This document shows, one piece after another, positions 18,956 to 27,048 of a stretch of DNA of 64,000 bases. Source of the DNA: Saccharothrix carnea (GTDB taxonomy: Bacteria; Actinomycetota; Actinomycetes; Mycobacteriales; Pseudonocardiaceae); NCBI RefSeq assembly GCF_003014735.1, contig NZ_PYAX01000003.1, positions 186,001 through 250,000 on the forward strand, read 5' to 3'. The notes beneath the pieces were generated by a model. The model worked only from the letters and a program-made list of their open reading frames with translations. It did no database searches and was not told where the DNA came from. Both the position numbers and the translations under genes were made by a program. Positions within the stretch are counted from its first letter, which is position 1. Each line of letters opens with the position of its first letter.

Positions 18956-19372
18956 TCAGTTGTGGTCCGGACCGGTGTGGTACTCGAACACCAGGCCGCC
19001 CACCGCGATCAGCACCAGCACGACGGCGATCACCAGCAGCCAGACGTGCCAGAACGCCAGCGCCACCCCGGCCGTCGCGGCAGCCGCCGCCAGGCCGATC
19101 GGCCAGTAGCTGCCGGGGCTGAAGAAGCCCAGCTCACCGGCACCGTCGCTGACCTCGGCGTCCGCGTTGTCCTCCGGCCGCACCTCGATGCGCCGGGCGA
19201 CGAACCGGAAGTACGTGCCGACGATCAGCGCCAGGCCACCGGTCAGCGCGAGCGCCACCGTGCCGGTCGGCTCGACGAAACCGGTGTCCGCCCAGGTCCA
19301 GTAGCCGTACACGACGGCCATCAGGAACGAGAACGCCATCACCAAGTCAAAAATGCGGGCTTCGACCTTCAT
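18956..19372 (-). CDS. ctaF: Cytochrome c oxidase subunit IV (actinobacterial type)
   Basis: The 138-residue membrane protein has four hydrophobic segments (LVMAFSFLMAVVYGYW, VALALTGGLALIVGTYF, IGLAAAAATAGVALAFW, LLVIAVVLVLIAVGGLVF) and the characteristic opening MKVEARIFD. It is the small fourth subunit of the actinobacterial aa3 oxidase. It follows ctaC by 12 bases on the same strand and is surely co-transcribed. Confidence 0.94.
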   Translation of the reverse strand: MKVEARIFDLVMAFSFLMAVVYGYWTWADTGFVEPTGTVALALTGGLALIVGTYFRFVARRIEVRPEDNADAEVSDGAGELGFFSPGSYWPIGLAAAAATAGVALAFWHVWLLVIAVVLVLIAVGGLVFEYHTGPDHN

Positions 19373-19384
19373 CGCAGCGTCCTC

Positions 19385-20317
19385 CTACTTCCCACCGTCG
19401 GACGCCTCGCGGACAGTCCGGTCGGTGTCGAAGGGCTTGGTCGTCACGGCGTGCGGCGTGCACAGCTCGCCGCAGTTCAGCTCGGTCAGCGCCTCGGCGG
19501 CGGTGTACGGCTGGCCGGTGTCGTCGTTGGTCTGCTGCCGCAGCTCGATGTACCGGTCGAAGTCGGCCGACTCCAGCGCCCTGACCTCGAAGTTCATCAC
19601 GGCGTGGTAGACGCCGCACAGCTCGGCGCAGCGGCCGACGAAGGACCCGGTCCGGTCGATCTGGTCGATCTGGAACGCGTTGTCCTGGTTGTTCTTCTCC
19701 GGCTCGGGGAAGACGTCCCGCTTGAAGTGGAACTCCGGCACGTAGAACGAGTGGATGACGTCGGTCGACCGCAGGTTGAAGCGGATCGACTTGCCCTGCG
19801 GCACCACCAGGAGCGGGATCTCGCCGGACGTGCCGACGGTGCTCACCGGCAGGTCCGCCGACTCGGTCTTGTACTGCGGGTACTGGAACTCCCAGTTCCA
19901 CTGGAACGCGATCACGTCGACCGTGACGTCCGGCGTCTTGCTCTTGTCCGTGACGTAGTTCTGCGTCACGGCGGTGAAGTAGAACAAGACCGCCACGATG
20001 ATCGTCGGCACGACCAGCAGCACGAGTTCCAGCGGCAGGTTGTAGGCGACCTGGCGGGGCAGCTCTTCGCTCTTCTTGCGGTGGAACGCGACCGACCAGA
20101 GGATCAGGCCCCACACGATCACGCCGACCGCGAGAGCCGCGACGACCGACCAGGTCCACAGCTCGCGCATCGCCTCGGCCTGCGGCGTCACGGCCACCGG
20201 CCAACCGAAGCGCAGCACCTCTTCCGTGGAGCAACCCGTGGCCCCGACGCCGACCAGGCCGACCAGCCCGCCGACCTTCGCCAGCCGGGCTGCCCTGGTG
20301 CCCTCCTTCAGGCCCAC
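19385..20317 (-). CDS. ctaC: Cytochrome c oxidase subunit II (CuA), lipoprotein
   Basis: The 310-residue product begins with a lipoprotein-type signal (VGVGATGC, modified Cys29), then two membrane helices (about 52-75 and 97-117) and an extracytoplasmic cupredoxin domain. CuA ligands are all present: His189, then CAELCGVYHAVM giving Cys230, Cys234, His238 and Met241. It accepts electrons from QcrC and passes them to heme a. I chose GTG 20317 because GAGGAGG lies nine bases upstream; an earlier in-frame start would add 22 residues before the signal. It is divergent from asnB. Confidence 0.95.
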   Translation of the reverse strand: MGLKEGTRAARLAKVGGLVGLVGVGATGCSTEEVLRFGWPVAVTPQAEAMRELWTWSVVAALAVGVIVWGLILWSVAFHRKKSEELPRQVAYNLPLELVLLVVPTIIVAVLFYFTAVTQNYVTDKSKTPDVTVDVIAFQWNWEFQYPQYKTESADLPVSTVGTSGEIPLLVVPQGKSIRFNLRSTDVIHSFYVPEFHFKRDVFPEPEKNNQDNAFQIDQIDRTGSFVGRCAELCGVYHAVMNFEVRALESADFDRYIELRQQTNDDTGQPYTAAEALTELNCGELCTPHAVTTKPFDTDRTVREASDGGK

Positions 20318-20521
20318 TGCTCGCCGCCTCCTCGCGCCACTCAACGTCAAGAAATCTCGCAGGCAGGGCGTGACCACGCCCATGCCGGATCATGCGGGAG
20401 CGTAGCTCAGCGGATGGCACGTCACCCCTCGGGGTATGCCCCGGTGGAGTGCAGTTTCGGTCACACACCGGCACCCCGGCATACTGGAGTCTTCTCCACA
20501 CGACACGAAGGGTGTTACGGC

Positions 20522-22450
20522 GTGTGCGGCCTGGTAGGACTGGTTTGCCCTGGCGAGAACGAGGCCGAGCGGGCGCGCTCGGCGGTGGCGGGGGCATTGC
20601 GCTGCATGCGCCACCGCGGCCCCGACGAGAGTGGCACCTGGCAGGGCGGTGAGGTCGTCTTCGGCTTCAACCGCCTGTCCATCATCGACATCGAGCACTC
20701 GCACCAACCCCTGCACTGGGGTCCGCACGACCAGCAGGGTCGGTACGCGATCCTGTTCAACGGCGAGATCTACAACTACGTGGAGCTGCGCGCGGAGCTG
20801 ACCAAGCAGTTCGGCGCGGTCTTCGCCACCGACGGCGACACCGAGACCATCGTGGCGGCCTACCACTACTGGGGCCCGGCCGCGGTGGCGAAGCTGCGCG
20901 GCATGTTCGCGTTCCTGATCTGGGACAAGGCCCGCCGGGTGGTGTTCGGCGCGCGTGACCCGTTCGGCATCAAGCCGCTGTACTACGCGGCCGGCCCCGG
21001 TGGCGTGGCGTTCTCCAGCGAGAAGAAGTCGGTGCTGGAGCTGGCGCCCGCGATCGGCATCAAGCCGAAGGTGGACGAGAAGGCCCTCCAGCACTACCTG
21101 ATCCTGCAGTACGTGCCGGAGCCCGAGTCGCTGCAGAGCGAGATCCACCGCATCGAGTCCGGCACGTCGTTCACGCTCACGCCGGGTGGCAAGCCCGTGG
21201 TCGAGCGGTACTTCCCGGCCACGTTCCGGCCGCGGACGGTGCGCGGCGAGGCGGACGAGAACCGGTTGTACGACGAGATCACCGAGGCGTTGCGCGACTC
21301 GGTGGCCAAGCACATGCGCGCGGACGTGACGGTCGGCTCGTTCCTGTCCGGCGGCATCGACTCGACCGTGGTCGCGGCGCTGGCCAAGGAGCACAACCCG
21401 GACCTGATCACGTTCACCACGGGGTTCGAGCGGCAGGGCTACTCCGAGATCGACGTGGCCGCCGAGTCGGCCGCCGCGATCGGGGTCAAGCACGTGGTCC
21501 GGGCGGTGACGGCGCAGGAGATGATGGACGCGCTGCCGCTGATCACGTGGTACCTGGACGACCCGGTGGCTGACCCGGCGCTGGTGCCGTTGTGGTTCAT
21601 CGCGCGCGAGGCGCGTGAGCACGTGAAGGTCGTGCTGTCGGGCGAGGGCGCGGACGAGCTGTTCGGCGGCTACACGATCTACCGCGAGCCGCTGTCGCTG
21701 GCGCCGTTCGAGAAGGTGCCGGGCGCGCTGCGCAAGGCCATGGGCAAGGTGTCGACCAAGATCCCGCAGGGCGTGCGCGGCAAGGACCTGCTGCGGCGCG
21801 GTGCGCTCACGCTGGAGGAGCGCTACTACGGCAACGCCCGGATCTTCATGGACGACCAGCTGCGGCAGGTGCTGCGCACGTACAACCCGAACGTGTCGCA
21901 CAAGGACGTGACCGCGCAGCCGTACCGCGAGTCGGAGGGCTGGGACCCGGTGACGCGGATGCAGCACGTGGACCTGTTCACCTGGCTGCGCGGCGACATC
22001 CTGGTCAAGGCCGACAAGATGACGATGGCGAACTCGCTGGAGCTGCGGGTGCCGTTCCTGGACCCCGAGGTGTTCCGGATCGCGTCGCAGGTGCCGTCTG
22101 AGCTGAAGCTGACCAAGGAGACGACGAAGCACGCGTTGCGGCGGGCGATCCGCGACATCGTGCCCGCGCACGTGCTCAACCGGCGCAAGCTGGGCTTCCC
22201 GGTGCCGATCCGGCACTGGCTGAAGGACGAGATGCACGACTGGGCGGTGGAGAACGTGCGCCAGTCGCAGACCGACCAGTACATCGACAAGGGCGCGGTG
22301 CTGCGGGTCATCGAGGAGCACCGGTCGGGCGTGGCGGACAACAGCCGCCGGATCTGGGCGCTGCTGGTGTTCATGATCTGGCACGGCATCTTCGTGGAGG
22401 GCCGGATCCGCCCGGTCGTCCCGGAGCCGCACTACCCCGTCAAGCTCTAG
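20522..22450 (+). CDS. asnB: Asparagine synthase (glutamine-hydrolysing)
   Basis: This 642-residue two-domain enzyme begins with the class II glutaminase nucleophile Cys2 (MCGLVGLVCPG), followed by MRHRGPDESG and LFNGEIYNY. The synthetase domain carries the ATP pyrophosphatase loop SFLSGGIDSTVVAAL and the later LSGEGADELFGGY. It makes asparagine from aspartate, glutamine and ATP. GTG 20522 places Cys at position 2, which fixes the start, with GAAGGG about ten bases upstream. The orthologue in the syntenic mycobacterial locus is Rv2201. It is divergent from ctaC, and a hairpin follows the stop. Confidence 0.96.
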   Translation: MCGLVGLVCPGENEAERARSAVAGALRCMRHRGPDESGTWQGGEVVFGFNRLSIIDIEHSHQPLHWGPHDQQGRYAILFNGEIYNYVELRAELTKQFGAVFATDGDTETIVAAYHYWGPAAVAKLRGMFAFLIWDKARRVVFGARDPFGIKPLYYAAGPGGVAFSSEKKSVLELAPAIGIKPKVDEKALQHYLILQYVPEPESLQSEIHRIESGTSFTLTPGGKPVVERYFPATFRPRTVRGEADENRLYDEITEALRDSVAKHMRADVTVGSFLSGGIDSTVVAALAKEHNPDLITFTTGFERQGYSEIDVAAESAAAIGVKHVVRAVTAQEMMDALPLITWYLDDPVADPALVPLWFIAREAREHVKVVLSGEGADELFGGYTIYREPLSLAPFEKVPGALRKAMGKVSTKIPQGVRGKDLLRRGALTLEERYYGNARIFMDDQLRQVLRTYNPNVSHKDVTAQPYRESEGWDPVTRMQHVDLFTWLRGDILVKADKMTMANSLELRVPFLDPEVFRIASQVPSELKLTKETTKHALRRAIRDIVPAHVLNRRKLGFPVPIRHWLKDEMHDWAVENVRQSQTDQYIDKGAVLRVIEEHRSGVADNSRRIWALLVFMIWHGIFVEGRIRPVVPEPHYPVKL

Positions 22451-22460
22451 TTGCTGGTGG

Positions 22461-22492
22461 AGGCCCTCGGCGCGTGCGCGTGCCGGGGGCCT
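22461..22492. terminator. Terminator between asnB and the MerR gene
   Basis: An 11-bp stem (22461-22471 with 22482-22492, one G-U pair) and 10-base loop lie between convergent genes. Confidence 0.75.
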
Positions 22493-22502
22493 TCGCACGT
22501 AC

Positions 22503-22922
22503 TCAGCCGGCTTTCTCCACCGGTTCGACCCGGCACCTGCCGTCGCCCTTCTCGGCCATGATCCGGGTCACGTCGGCGACCAGCTTGCCCAGGTGCTCCT
22601 TGCTGCGGGTCAGCTGCTCGATGCGGCTGTCGATGGACTCCAGCTCGTCGTTCAGCATGTTCAGCAGGGGCACGCAGCCCGCTTCGTCCTCGGGCAGCTC
22701 GATGTCCTGGTCGAACGCGTGCGCGAGCACCAGTCGCGCCAGGCGCACGTTCAGGCCGGAGCTGATGAGGCAGCGGACGCTGCGGACGCGTTCCACGTCG
22801 GACTCGTCGTAGACGCGGTAGCGGGAGTCCGTGCGCTGGGGTGTCAGCAGGCCTTGTTGGTCGTAGTAGCGCAGCATGCGCACCGTGGCGCCGGTCTTCT
22901 CCGCGAGCTCACCGATCAGCAC
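22503..22922 (-). CDS. MerR-family transcriptional regulator
   Basis: This 139-residue protein starts directly with the MerR winged helix (LIGELAEKTGATVRMLRYYD, then YRVYDESDVERVRSVRCL). A dimerisation coiled coil (LNDELESIDSRIEQLTRSKEHL) and a short variable tail with one Cys follow. The short effector region suggests a small ligand or redox signal, but no metal-binding Cys pair is seen. GTG 22922 has AGGAG nine bases upstream. It is divergent from an MFS exporter gene; a palindrome of MerR type in the shared promoter suggests it controls that gene. Confidence 0.88.
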   Translation of the reverse strand: MLIGELAEKTGATVRMLRYYDQQGLLTPQRTDSRYRVYDESDVERVRSVRCLISSGLNVRLARLVLAHAFDQDIELPEDEAGCVPLLNMLNDELESIDSRIEQLTRSKEHLGKLVADVTRIMAEKGDGRCRVEPVEKAG

Positions 22923-22964
22923 GTATTCCCACTCCTGTCGAAAAGAGCGCTCGATCACGCAACC

Positions 22965-22986
22965 TTGACCCTGACGTCAGTGTCAC
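22965..22986 (+). promoter_or_regulatory. MerR-type operator/promoter of the MFS gene
   Basis: TTGACCCTGACGTCAGTGTCAC is an imperfect 22-base palindrome (9 of 11 pairs). Its left end TTGACC reads as a -35 element, and TTTAGC at 22989-22994 lies 18 bases on. A palindrome inside an 18-19 base spacer is the signature of MerR-controlled promoters. It lies between the divergent regulator and exporter. Confidence 0.6.
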
Positions 22987-23003
22987 ACTTTAGCGTCGTC
23001 GCC

Positions 23004-24182
23004 GTGATCGCCTTCATCCTGATGCTCAGCGCTTTCGCTGTGGGGACATCCGAGTTCATCATCGTCGGCGTGCTGCCCGAGGTCGCCGCCGACCTCGGTG
23101 TGGACGTGCCGACCGCAGGCCTGCTGGTGACCGCGTACGCCGTCTCCGTCGCCCTGGGCGGTCCGGTGCTCACCGTGCTCACCGGGCGCATCGCGCGCCG
23201 CAAGCTCCTGATCTCCGTCATGGCGCTGGCCCTGGTGGCCTCCGCGGGCAGCGCCCTGGCCGACGACTACACCCTGCTCATGGTGGCGCGCATGGTGGCC
23301 GCGCTCGCCCAGGGCCTGTTCTTCGCGGTGGCGTCCCAGGTCGCCATCGCCGCCGTGCCACCGGAGAAGCAGACCGCGGCCATCGCCAAGGTCGTCAACG
23401 GTGTCGCGCTGTCCACCATCCTGGGCATCCCGCTGGGCACGCTGATCGGCCAGAACTACGGCTGGCGGGCGTCGTTCGTACTGGTCAGCGCGTTGACCGC
23501 GATCGGGCTGGTCGGCGTCGTGCTGGGGACGCCGAAGGTCGCGCACGAGCCCGACCCCGGTGTGCGGGCCAGCCTGTTCGCGTTCGGCAAGCGGACCGTG
23601 CTGCTGGGGTTGGCCACCACGATCCTGTCGTTCACCGGCCTGATCACCGCGTTCACGTACGTGGCGCTCGCGCTGCGCGAGGTCAGCGGGTTCGAGCCGA
23701 GCTGGGTGACCGGCGTGCTGCTCGTGTACGGCCTGGGCACGTTGGTCGGCAGCACGCTGGCGGGCAAGGTGCCGCCGGACCGGATCGCCCGCGTGCTGCC
23801 CGTGCCGCTGGCCGTGCTCGGCGTGATGCTGCTGGCGCAGGGCCTGATGCTGGAGAGCAAGGTGGCGGCCGTGGTGAGCGTGTTCGTGCTGGGCGCGAGC
23901 GCGTTCACGGCGGGTCCGCTGATCCACACCTACCTGATGGGCCAGGCGGGTTCGGCGGCCGGGTTGGTCGCCTCGGTGAACATCTCCGCGTTCAACGTGG
24001 CCGCGGCGCTGGGCCCGATGCTCGGCGGCGTGGTGCTGACCAGCGGGCTCGGCCTGCAGTGGGTCGGGACCGTGGGCGGCGTGTCGACCATCCTCGGCGT
24101 GGGGGTGGCCCTGGTGGTCGGCAAGCTGACCGTGCGACCCGCAACGTCCCCGGCACCCACACCGCTGGCCGCGCACGTGTGA
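23004..24182 (+). CDS. MFS transporter, drug-exporter type
   Basis: The 392-residue protein has about twelve membrane helices. The opening AFAVGTSEFIIVGVLPEVAADLG is typical of the AraJ/YdhP/chloramphenicol-exporter branch of the major facilitator superfamily, and GRIARRKLLI matches the loop 2-3 motif. Proton-driven export of a small molecule is likely; the substrate cannot be told. GTG 23004 is chosen because it lies just after the MerR-type promoter and starts the first helix; there is no ribosome binding site, so the message may be leaderless. Confidence 0.88.
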   Translation: MIAFILMLSAFAVGTSEFIIVGVLPEVAADLGVDVPTAGLLVTAYAVSVALGGPVLTVLTGRIARRKLLISVMALALVASAGSALADDYTLLMVARMVAALAQGLFFAVASQVAIAAVPPEKQTAAIAKVVNGVALSTILGIPLGTLIGQNYGWRASFVLVSALTAIGLVGVVLGTPKVAHEPDPGVRASLFAFGKRTVLLGLATTILSFTGLITAFTYVALALREVSGFEPSWVTGVLLVYGLGTLVGSTLAGKVPPDRIARVLPVPLAVLGVMLLAQGLMLESKVAAVVSVFVLGASAFTAGPLIHTYLMGQAGSAAGLVASVNISAFNVAAALGPMLGGVVLTSGLGLQWVGTVGGVSTILGVGVALVVGKLTVRPATSPAPTPLAAHV

Positions 24183-24186
24183 GATG

Positions 24187-24223
24187 GCCCTACCGGGCGG
24201 TACTACCGCCCGGTAGGGCTTTT
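24187..24223 (+). terminator. Rho-independent terminator after the MFS gene
   Basis: A perfect 15-bp stem (24187-24201 and 24205-24219), 3-base loop and a following TTTT run make this a classical intrinsic terminator. Confidence 0.92.
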
Positions 24224-24255
24224 GTCAAGCCTTCGGCACGCATACGGTCGTCGGG

Positions 24256-24429
24256 GTGAGGAACACCGAGGCGAACACGTTGGCCGAGCTGATCGAGGAC
24301 TGCACCGAACTGCCGCTGGAGCTGCGCGGCGAGCAGGCCAGTGCCCTCCCCGAGCCGGGCGCCGTGACGCCGTGGCGGGTGGACGACGCCAACTACGCCC
24401 AGGTGGCCGACCTGGACGTCTACGTCTGA
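24256..24429 (+). CDS. Hypothetical 57-residue acidic protein
   Basis: A GTG-started frame encodes MRNTEANTLAELIEDCTELP and, further on, WRVDDANYAQVADLDVYV at the end. The codon third positions are almost all G or C, as in flanking genes. TACGGT (24243-24248) lies seven bases before the GTG, which fits the leaderless layout seen elsewhere in this window. The protein is acidic, has one cysteine and no membrane segment. No family is recognised, and the LDV-type ending loosely recalls some peptide precursors, but there is no maturation enzyme nearby. Confidence 0.55.
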   Translation: MRNTEANTLAELIEDCTELPLELRGEQASALPEPGAVTPWRVDDANYAQVADLDVYV

Positions 24430-24433
24430 GATC

Positions 24434-24757
24434 TCACGAGCCGTCACTCAGCCGGTCCTCCAGGGGGTCGGCTTCGAGTTCGTCACGCCTCGGCAGCGGG
24501 TGGCGTGGTTCGCGGTCGCCGGCGCCGCCCGCGTCCGGGTACTCCTCGAAGTCGATCGTGACCGGCGCGCCGCGGCGCACCCGTTCACCGGCGGTCGGGT
24601 GCTGGGCGGTGACGATCCAGGTGCCCGGCCAGGTCAGGGCGGCCAGAGGTGGGCCGTCCACGTCACGCGAGGTGACCACCACGCCTGCGTCGTGGCCCGT
24701 CTTCCGCGCCTGCGGAACGGTCAGGCCCACCAAGTGGGGCACCTGCGTGTGCGTCAT
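24434..24757 (-). CDS. PASTA-domain small protein
   Basis: This 107-residue protein consists mostly of one PASTA-like domain (VPHLVGLTVPQARKTGHDAG, then VTAQHPTAGERVRRGAPVTI) and a charged tail. PASTA domains bind muropeptides in secreted kinases and penicillin-binding proteins, but this one has no signal peptide or membrane segment, so it may act in the cytoplasm. It is convergent with the 57-residue gene, four bases apart. Confidence 0.8.
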   Translation of the reverse strand: MTHTQVPHLVGLTVPQARKTGHDAGVVVTSRDVDGPPLAALTWPGTWIVTAQHPTAGERVRRGAPVTIDFEEYPDAGGAGDREPRHPLPRRDELEADPLEDRLSDGS

Positions 24758-24788
24758 GGGTTCCAGCGTCCCACCGGGCGCAACGGAA

Positions 24789-24814
24789 AAGGCCCCCGCC
24801 GTGGCAGGGGCCTT
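24789..24814 (-). terminator. Terminator of the erpA-like gene
   Basis: AAGGCCCC/GGGGCCTT arms (24789-24796, 24807-24814) lie 17 bases past the erpA-like stop, followed on the minus strand by a TTTT run. Confidence 0.75.
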
Positions 24815-24831
24815 CCGTCGATCGCGGTCGA

Positions 24832-25206
24832 TCAGTGGAACGAGTCGCCGCAGGCGCAGGAACCGCCGGCGTTCGGGTTGTCGATGGTGAAACCCTGCTT
24901 CTCGATCGTGTCCACGAAGTCGATCACAGCGCCCTCGACGTACGGGGCGCTCATGCGGTCCACGGCCACCTTCATGCCGCCGAAGTCGCGCAGCGCGTCA
25001 CCGTCGAGCGTGCGCTCGTCGAAGAACAGCTGGTAACGCAGCCCCGCGCAACCACCGGGCTGGACGGCGATGCGCAGGTGCATGTCGTCGCGCCCCTCCT
25101 GGTCCAGCAGCGCCTTGGCCTTCACGGCAGCCGCGTCGGTCAGCGTCACGCCGTGGGTGGGCGGGGCGTCAGGAGTCGAGGTGACTGCGTCCTGAGCGGT
25201 CGTCAT
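24832..25206 (-). CDS. erpA: HesB/IscA-type iron-sulfur insertion protein (ErpA-like)
   Basis: This 124-residue A-type carrier has the three conserved cysteines: one in VQPGGCAGLRYQL and two in the C-terminal SCACGDSF. A-type proteins accept clusters from the SUF machinery and pass them to enzymes such as LipA, which is encoded in this window. An N-terminal tail of about 20 residues is variable. ATG 25206 has GAGGGAG four bases upstream. The mycobacterial counterpart in synteny is Rv2204c. Confidence 0.92.
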   Translation of the reverse strand: MTTAQDAVTSTPDAPPTHGVTLTDAAAVKAKALLDQEGRDDMHLRIAVQPGGCAGLRYQLFFDERTLDGDALRDFGGMKVAVDRMSAPYVEGAVIDFVDTIEKQGFTIDNPNAGGSCACGDSFH

Positions 25207-25295
25207 GGCTCTCCCTCAGAGGTCCTTTGCGGGCATCTATTCCGGGCAACACGGGAAGTACCCGCTTTGTTCCTGCCCCCATGGTCGCACAGACG

Positions 25296-26315
25296 TCAGC
25301 GCCGGGAGTGTGACCACTGCCTCGCCACGTGCTCGGCGAGGTCGGCCAGGGTGCCCGCCGGGTCGGCCAGGCTGCGCTCGACCGACCCGGCGTGCTCGGC
25401 CACCGCGTACGACTCCTGCACACCCGCCGCCGCTGCCTCCCGCCTACCCACCGTGACCTGGCCCGCGAGCACCACGCACGGCAGGCCGCGCTCCGCCGCG
25501 CCACCGGCCACGGCGGTCACCAGCTTCCCGCGCAACGACTGCCAGTCGAAGCTGCCCTCACCGGTCACGGCCAGGTCGGCGTCGTCCAGCGCCTCGTCCA
25601 ACCGCGTCAGCGCCCGAACCATGCCCGCGCCGGACTCCACCGTGGCCCCGAGCGCCATCAGCGCAGCTCCGAGGCCTCCCGCGGCACCCGCGCCGGGCAG
25701 GTCGCGGACGTCGGCGAGCTCCTCCATCGCGCCCAGCCGCGCCTCCAGCCGTTCCACCGCTTCGGGTGACGCGCCCTTCTGCGGCCCGAACGTCCGCGCC
25801 GCGCCGTGCGGGCCCAGCAGCGGGTTCTCCACGTCGGCGGCGGCGACCAGCGCAGCCGTGACGGGGCGGACGACCTCACGCAGGCCCGCGCCGCCGTCCG
25901 TGGTGCCCGAACCGCCCAAGCCGACCACGATCGTGTGCACGCCCGCCTCGCCGGCCGCGTTGACGAGTTCGCCGACGCCCCTGGTCGTGGCGGTCTCGGC
26001 GGCCCGCGCGCGCTCGTCGGCCGGGACGAGGTGCAGGCCGCAGGCTTGGGCGGACTCGACGTACGCGCGCCCGTCGTGCTCCAGCCACACCGCTTCCACC
26101 GGCGTGCCCAGCGGTCCGGTGACGGTCGTCACGTGCGGCGTGCCGCCCAGCGCGGCGTGCAGGACGTCCACGAAACCCGGCCCGCCGTCGGCCAGCGGGC
26201 GCAGGCTCAGCTCGTCGTCGGGAGCGGTGCGGCGCCAGCCCTCGGCCACGGCTTCGGCGGCTTCCCGCGCGGTCAGCGTTCCGCCGAAGCAGTCCGGCGC
26301 AATAACAACTCGCAC
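25296..26315 (-). CDS. glxK: Glycerate kinase
   Basis: The 339-residue protein matches the GlxK/GarK glycerate kinase family: VVIAPDCFGGTLTAREAAEA at the start, LADGGPGFVD, VVGLGGSGTTDGGAGL in the middle and VTGEGSFDWQSLRGK near the end. It phosphorylates D-glycerate with ATP. The usual DSFKGS at the N-terminus is DCFGGT here. It sits between the erpA-like gene and a divergent DUF3043 gene, as in Rv2204c-Rv2205c-Rv2206. Confidence 0.9.
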   Translation of the reverse strand: MRVVIAPDCFGGTLTAREAAEAVAEGWRRTAPDDELSLRPLADGGPGFVDVLHAALGGTPHVTTVTGPLGTPVEAVWLEHDGRAYVESAQACGLHLVPADERARAAETATTRGVGELVNAAGEAGVHTIVVGLGGSGTTDGGAGLREVVRPVTAALVAAADVENPLLGPHGAARTFGPQKGASPEAVERLEARLGAMEELADVRDLPGAGAAGGLGAALMALGATVESGAGMVRALTRLDEALDDADLAVTGEGSFDWQSLRGKLVTAVAGGAAERGLPCVVLAGQVTVGRREAAAAGVQESYAVAEHAGSVERSLADPAGTLADLAEHVARQWSHSRR

Positions 26316-26345
26316 CTGGCGAACAGTACTTATCGGGGCATCTCC

Positions 26346-26351
26346 TACTCT
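26346..26351 (+). promoter_or_regulatory. Putative -10 of a leaderless promoter
   Basis: TACTCT ends six bases before GTG 26358; no ribosome binding site lies between. Confidence 0.45.
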
Positions 26352-26357
26352 GGTGCG

Positions 26358-26993
26358 GTGAGGTTCCTGCGCCGCAACGCCGACGAAACCGCCGAGACCA
26401 CCGCCGCCGAGGACGTTTCCGCGGAGGTGACCCCGGCCGATCCGTCGCGCACCCCAGGCAAGGGGCGGCCCACGCCGAAGCGGCGCGAGGCCGAGGGCAA
26501 GCGGCGCGGCCCCGTGCCGCCACCGCCCCGCACCCAGCGCGAGGCGTTGAAGCGGGCGCGCGGGAACAAGGTGTCCAAGGAAGAGCGCCGTGCGGTGGCG
26601 GCCGAGCGGCGCCAGCGGATGATGGCGGGCGAGGACAAGTACCTCCTGCCCCGCGACCGCGGCCCGGTGAAGGCCTACATCCGCGACGTGGTCGACTCGC
26701 GGCGCAACCTCATGGGCCTGTTCATGCCGCTGGCGATCCTGGTGTTCGTCGCGCTGCTCGTGCCCGCGCCGGCGATCCAGCAGTACGCGACGCTGCTGAC
26801 CACGTTCATGCTGCTGGCGATGATCGTGGAGGGCTTCGTGCTCGGCCGGATGGTGATCCGGCGGGTGCGGCTGAAGTTCCCCAACGACACCACGCGCGGC
26901 CTGTCCATCGGCTGGTACTCGTTCATCCGGGCCAGCCAGCTGCGCCGCCTGCGCGTGCCCAAGCCCCGGGTGAGCCCCGGCGACAAGGTCTGA
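26358..26993 (+). CDS. DUF3043 membrane protein
   Basis: This 211-residue protein has a long basic, Pro/Arg/Lys-rich cytoplasmic N-terminus (about residues 1-105), two adjacent membrane helices (LMGLFMPLAILVFVALLV and LLTTFMLLAMIVEGFVLG), and a basic C-terminal tail containing TTRGLSIGWYSFIRASQLRR. This is the DUF3043 pattern of Rv2206, whose function is unknown. GTG 26358 has TACTCT six bases upstream, so it may be leaderless. It is divergent from glycerate kinase. Confidence 0.88.
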   Translation: MRFLRRNADETAETTAAEDVSAEVTPADPSRTPGKGRPTPKRREAEGKRRGPVPPPPRTQREALKRARGNKVSKEERRAVAAERRQRMMAGEDKYLLPRDRGPVKAYIRDVVDSRRNLMGLFMPLAILVFVALLVPAPAIQQYATLLTTFMLLAMIVEGFVLGRMVIRRVRLKFPNDTTRGLSIGWYSFIRASQLRRLRVPKPRVSPGDKV

Positions 26994-27035
26994 CCGCCGG
27001 CCGACAGTTCATTAGCAACCCGAACGATCCGGTAC

Positions 27036-27041
27036 TAGGCT
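27036..27041 (+). promoter_or_regulatory. Putative -10 of a leaderless promoter
   Basis: TAGGCT ends seven bases before ATG 27049, with no ribosome binding site between. Confidence 0.45.
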
Positions 27042-27048
27042 TGGCGGC

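Noticed and set aside
20393..20480. tRNA-like 5' half (GGGAGCGTAGCTCAGCGGATGG) before asnB
   Set aside because: The D-arm-like sequence is followed by no anticodon arm or TTC-loop and the acceptor has no partner; it is not a tRNA.
18962..20520. Very long open frame upstream of asnB on the plus strand
   Set aside because: It is the reverse shadow of ctaF and ctaC; the true asnB start is fixed by Cys2 at GTG 20522.
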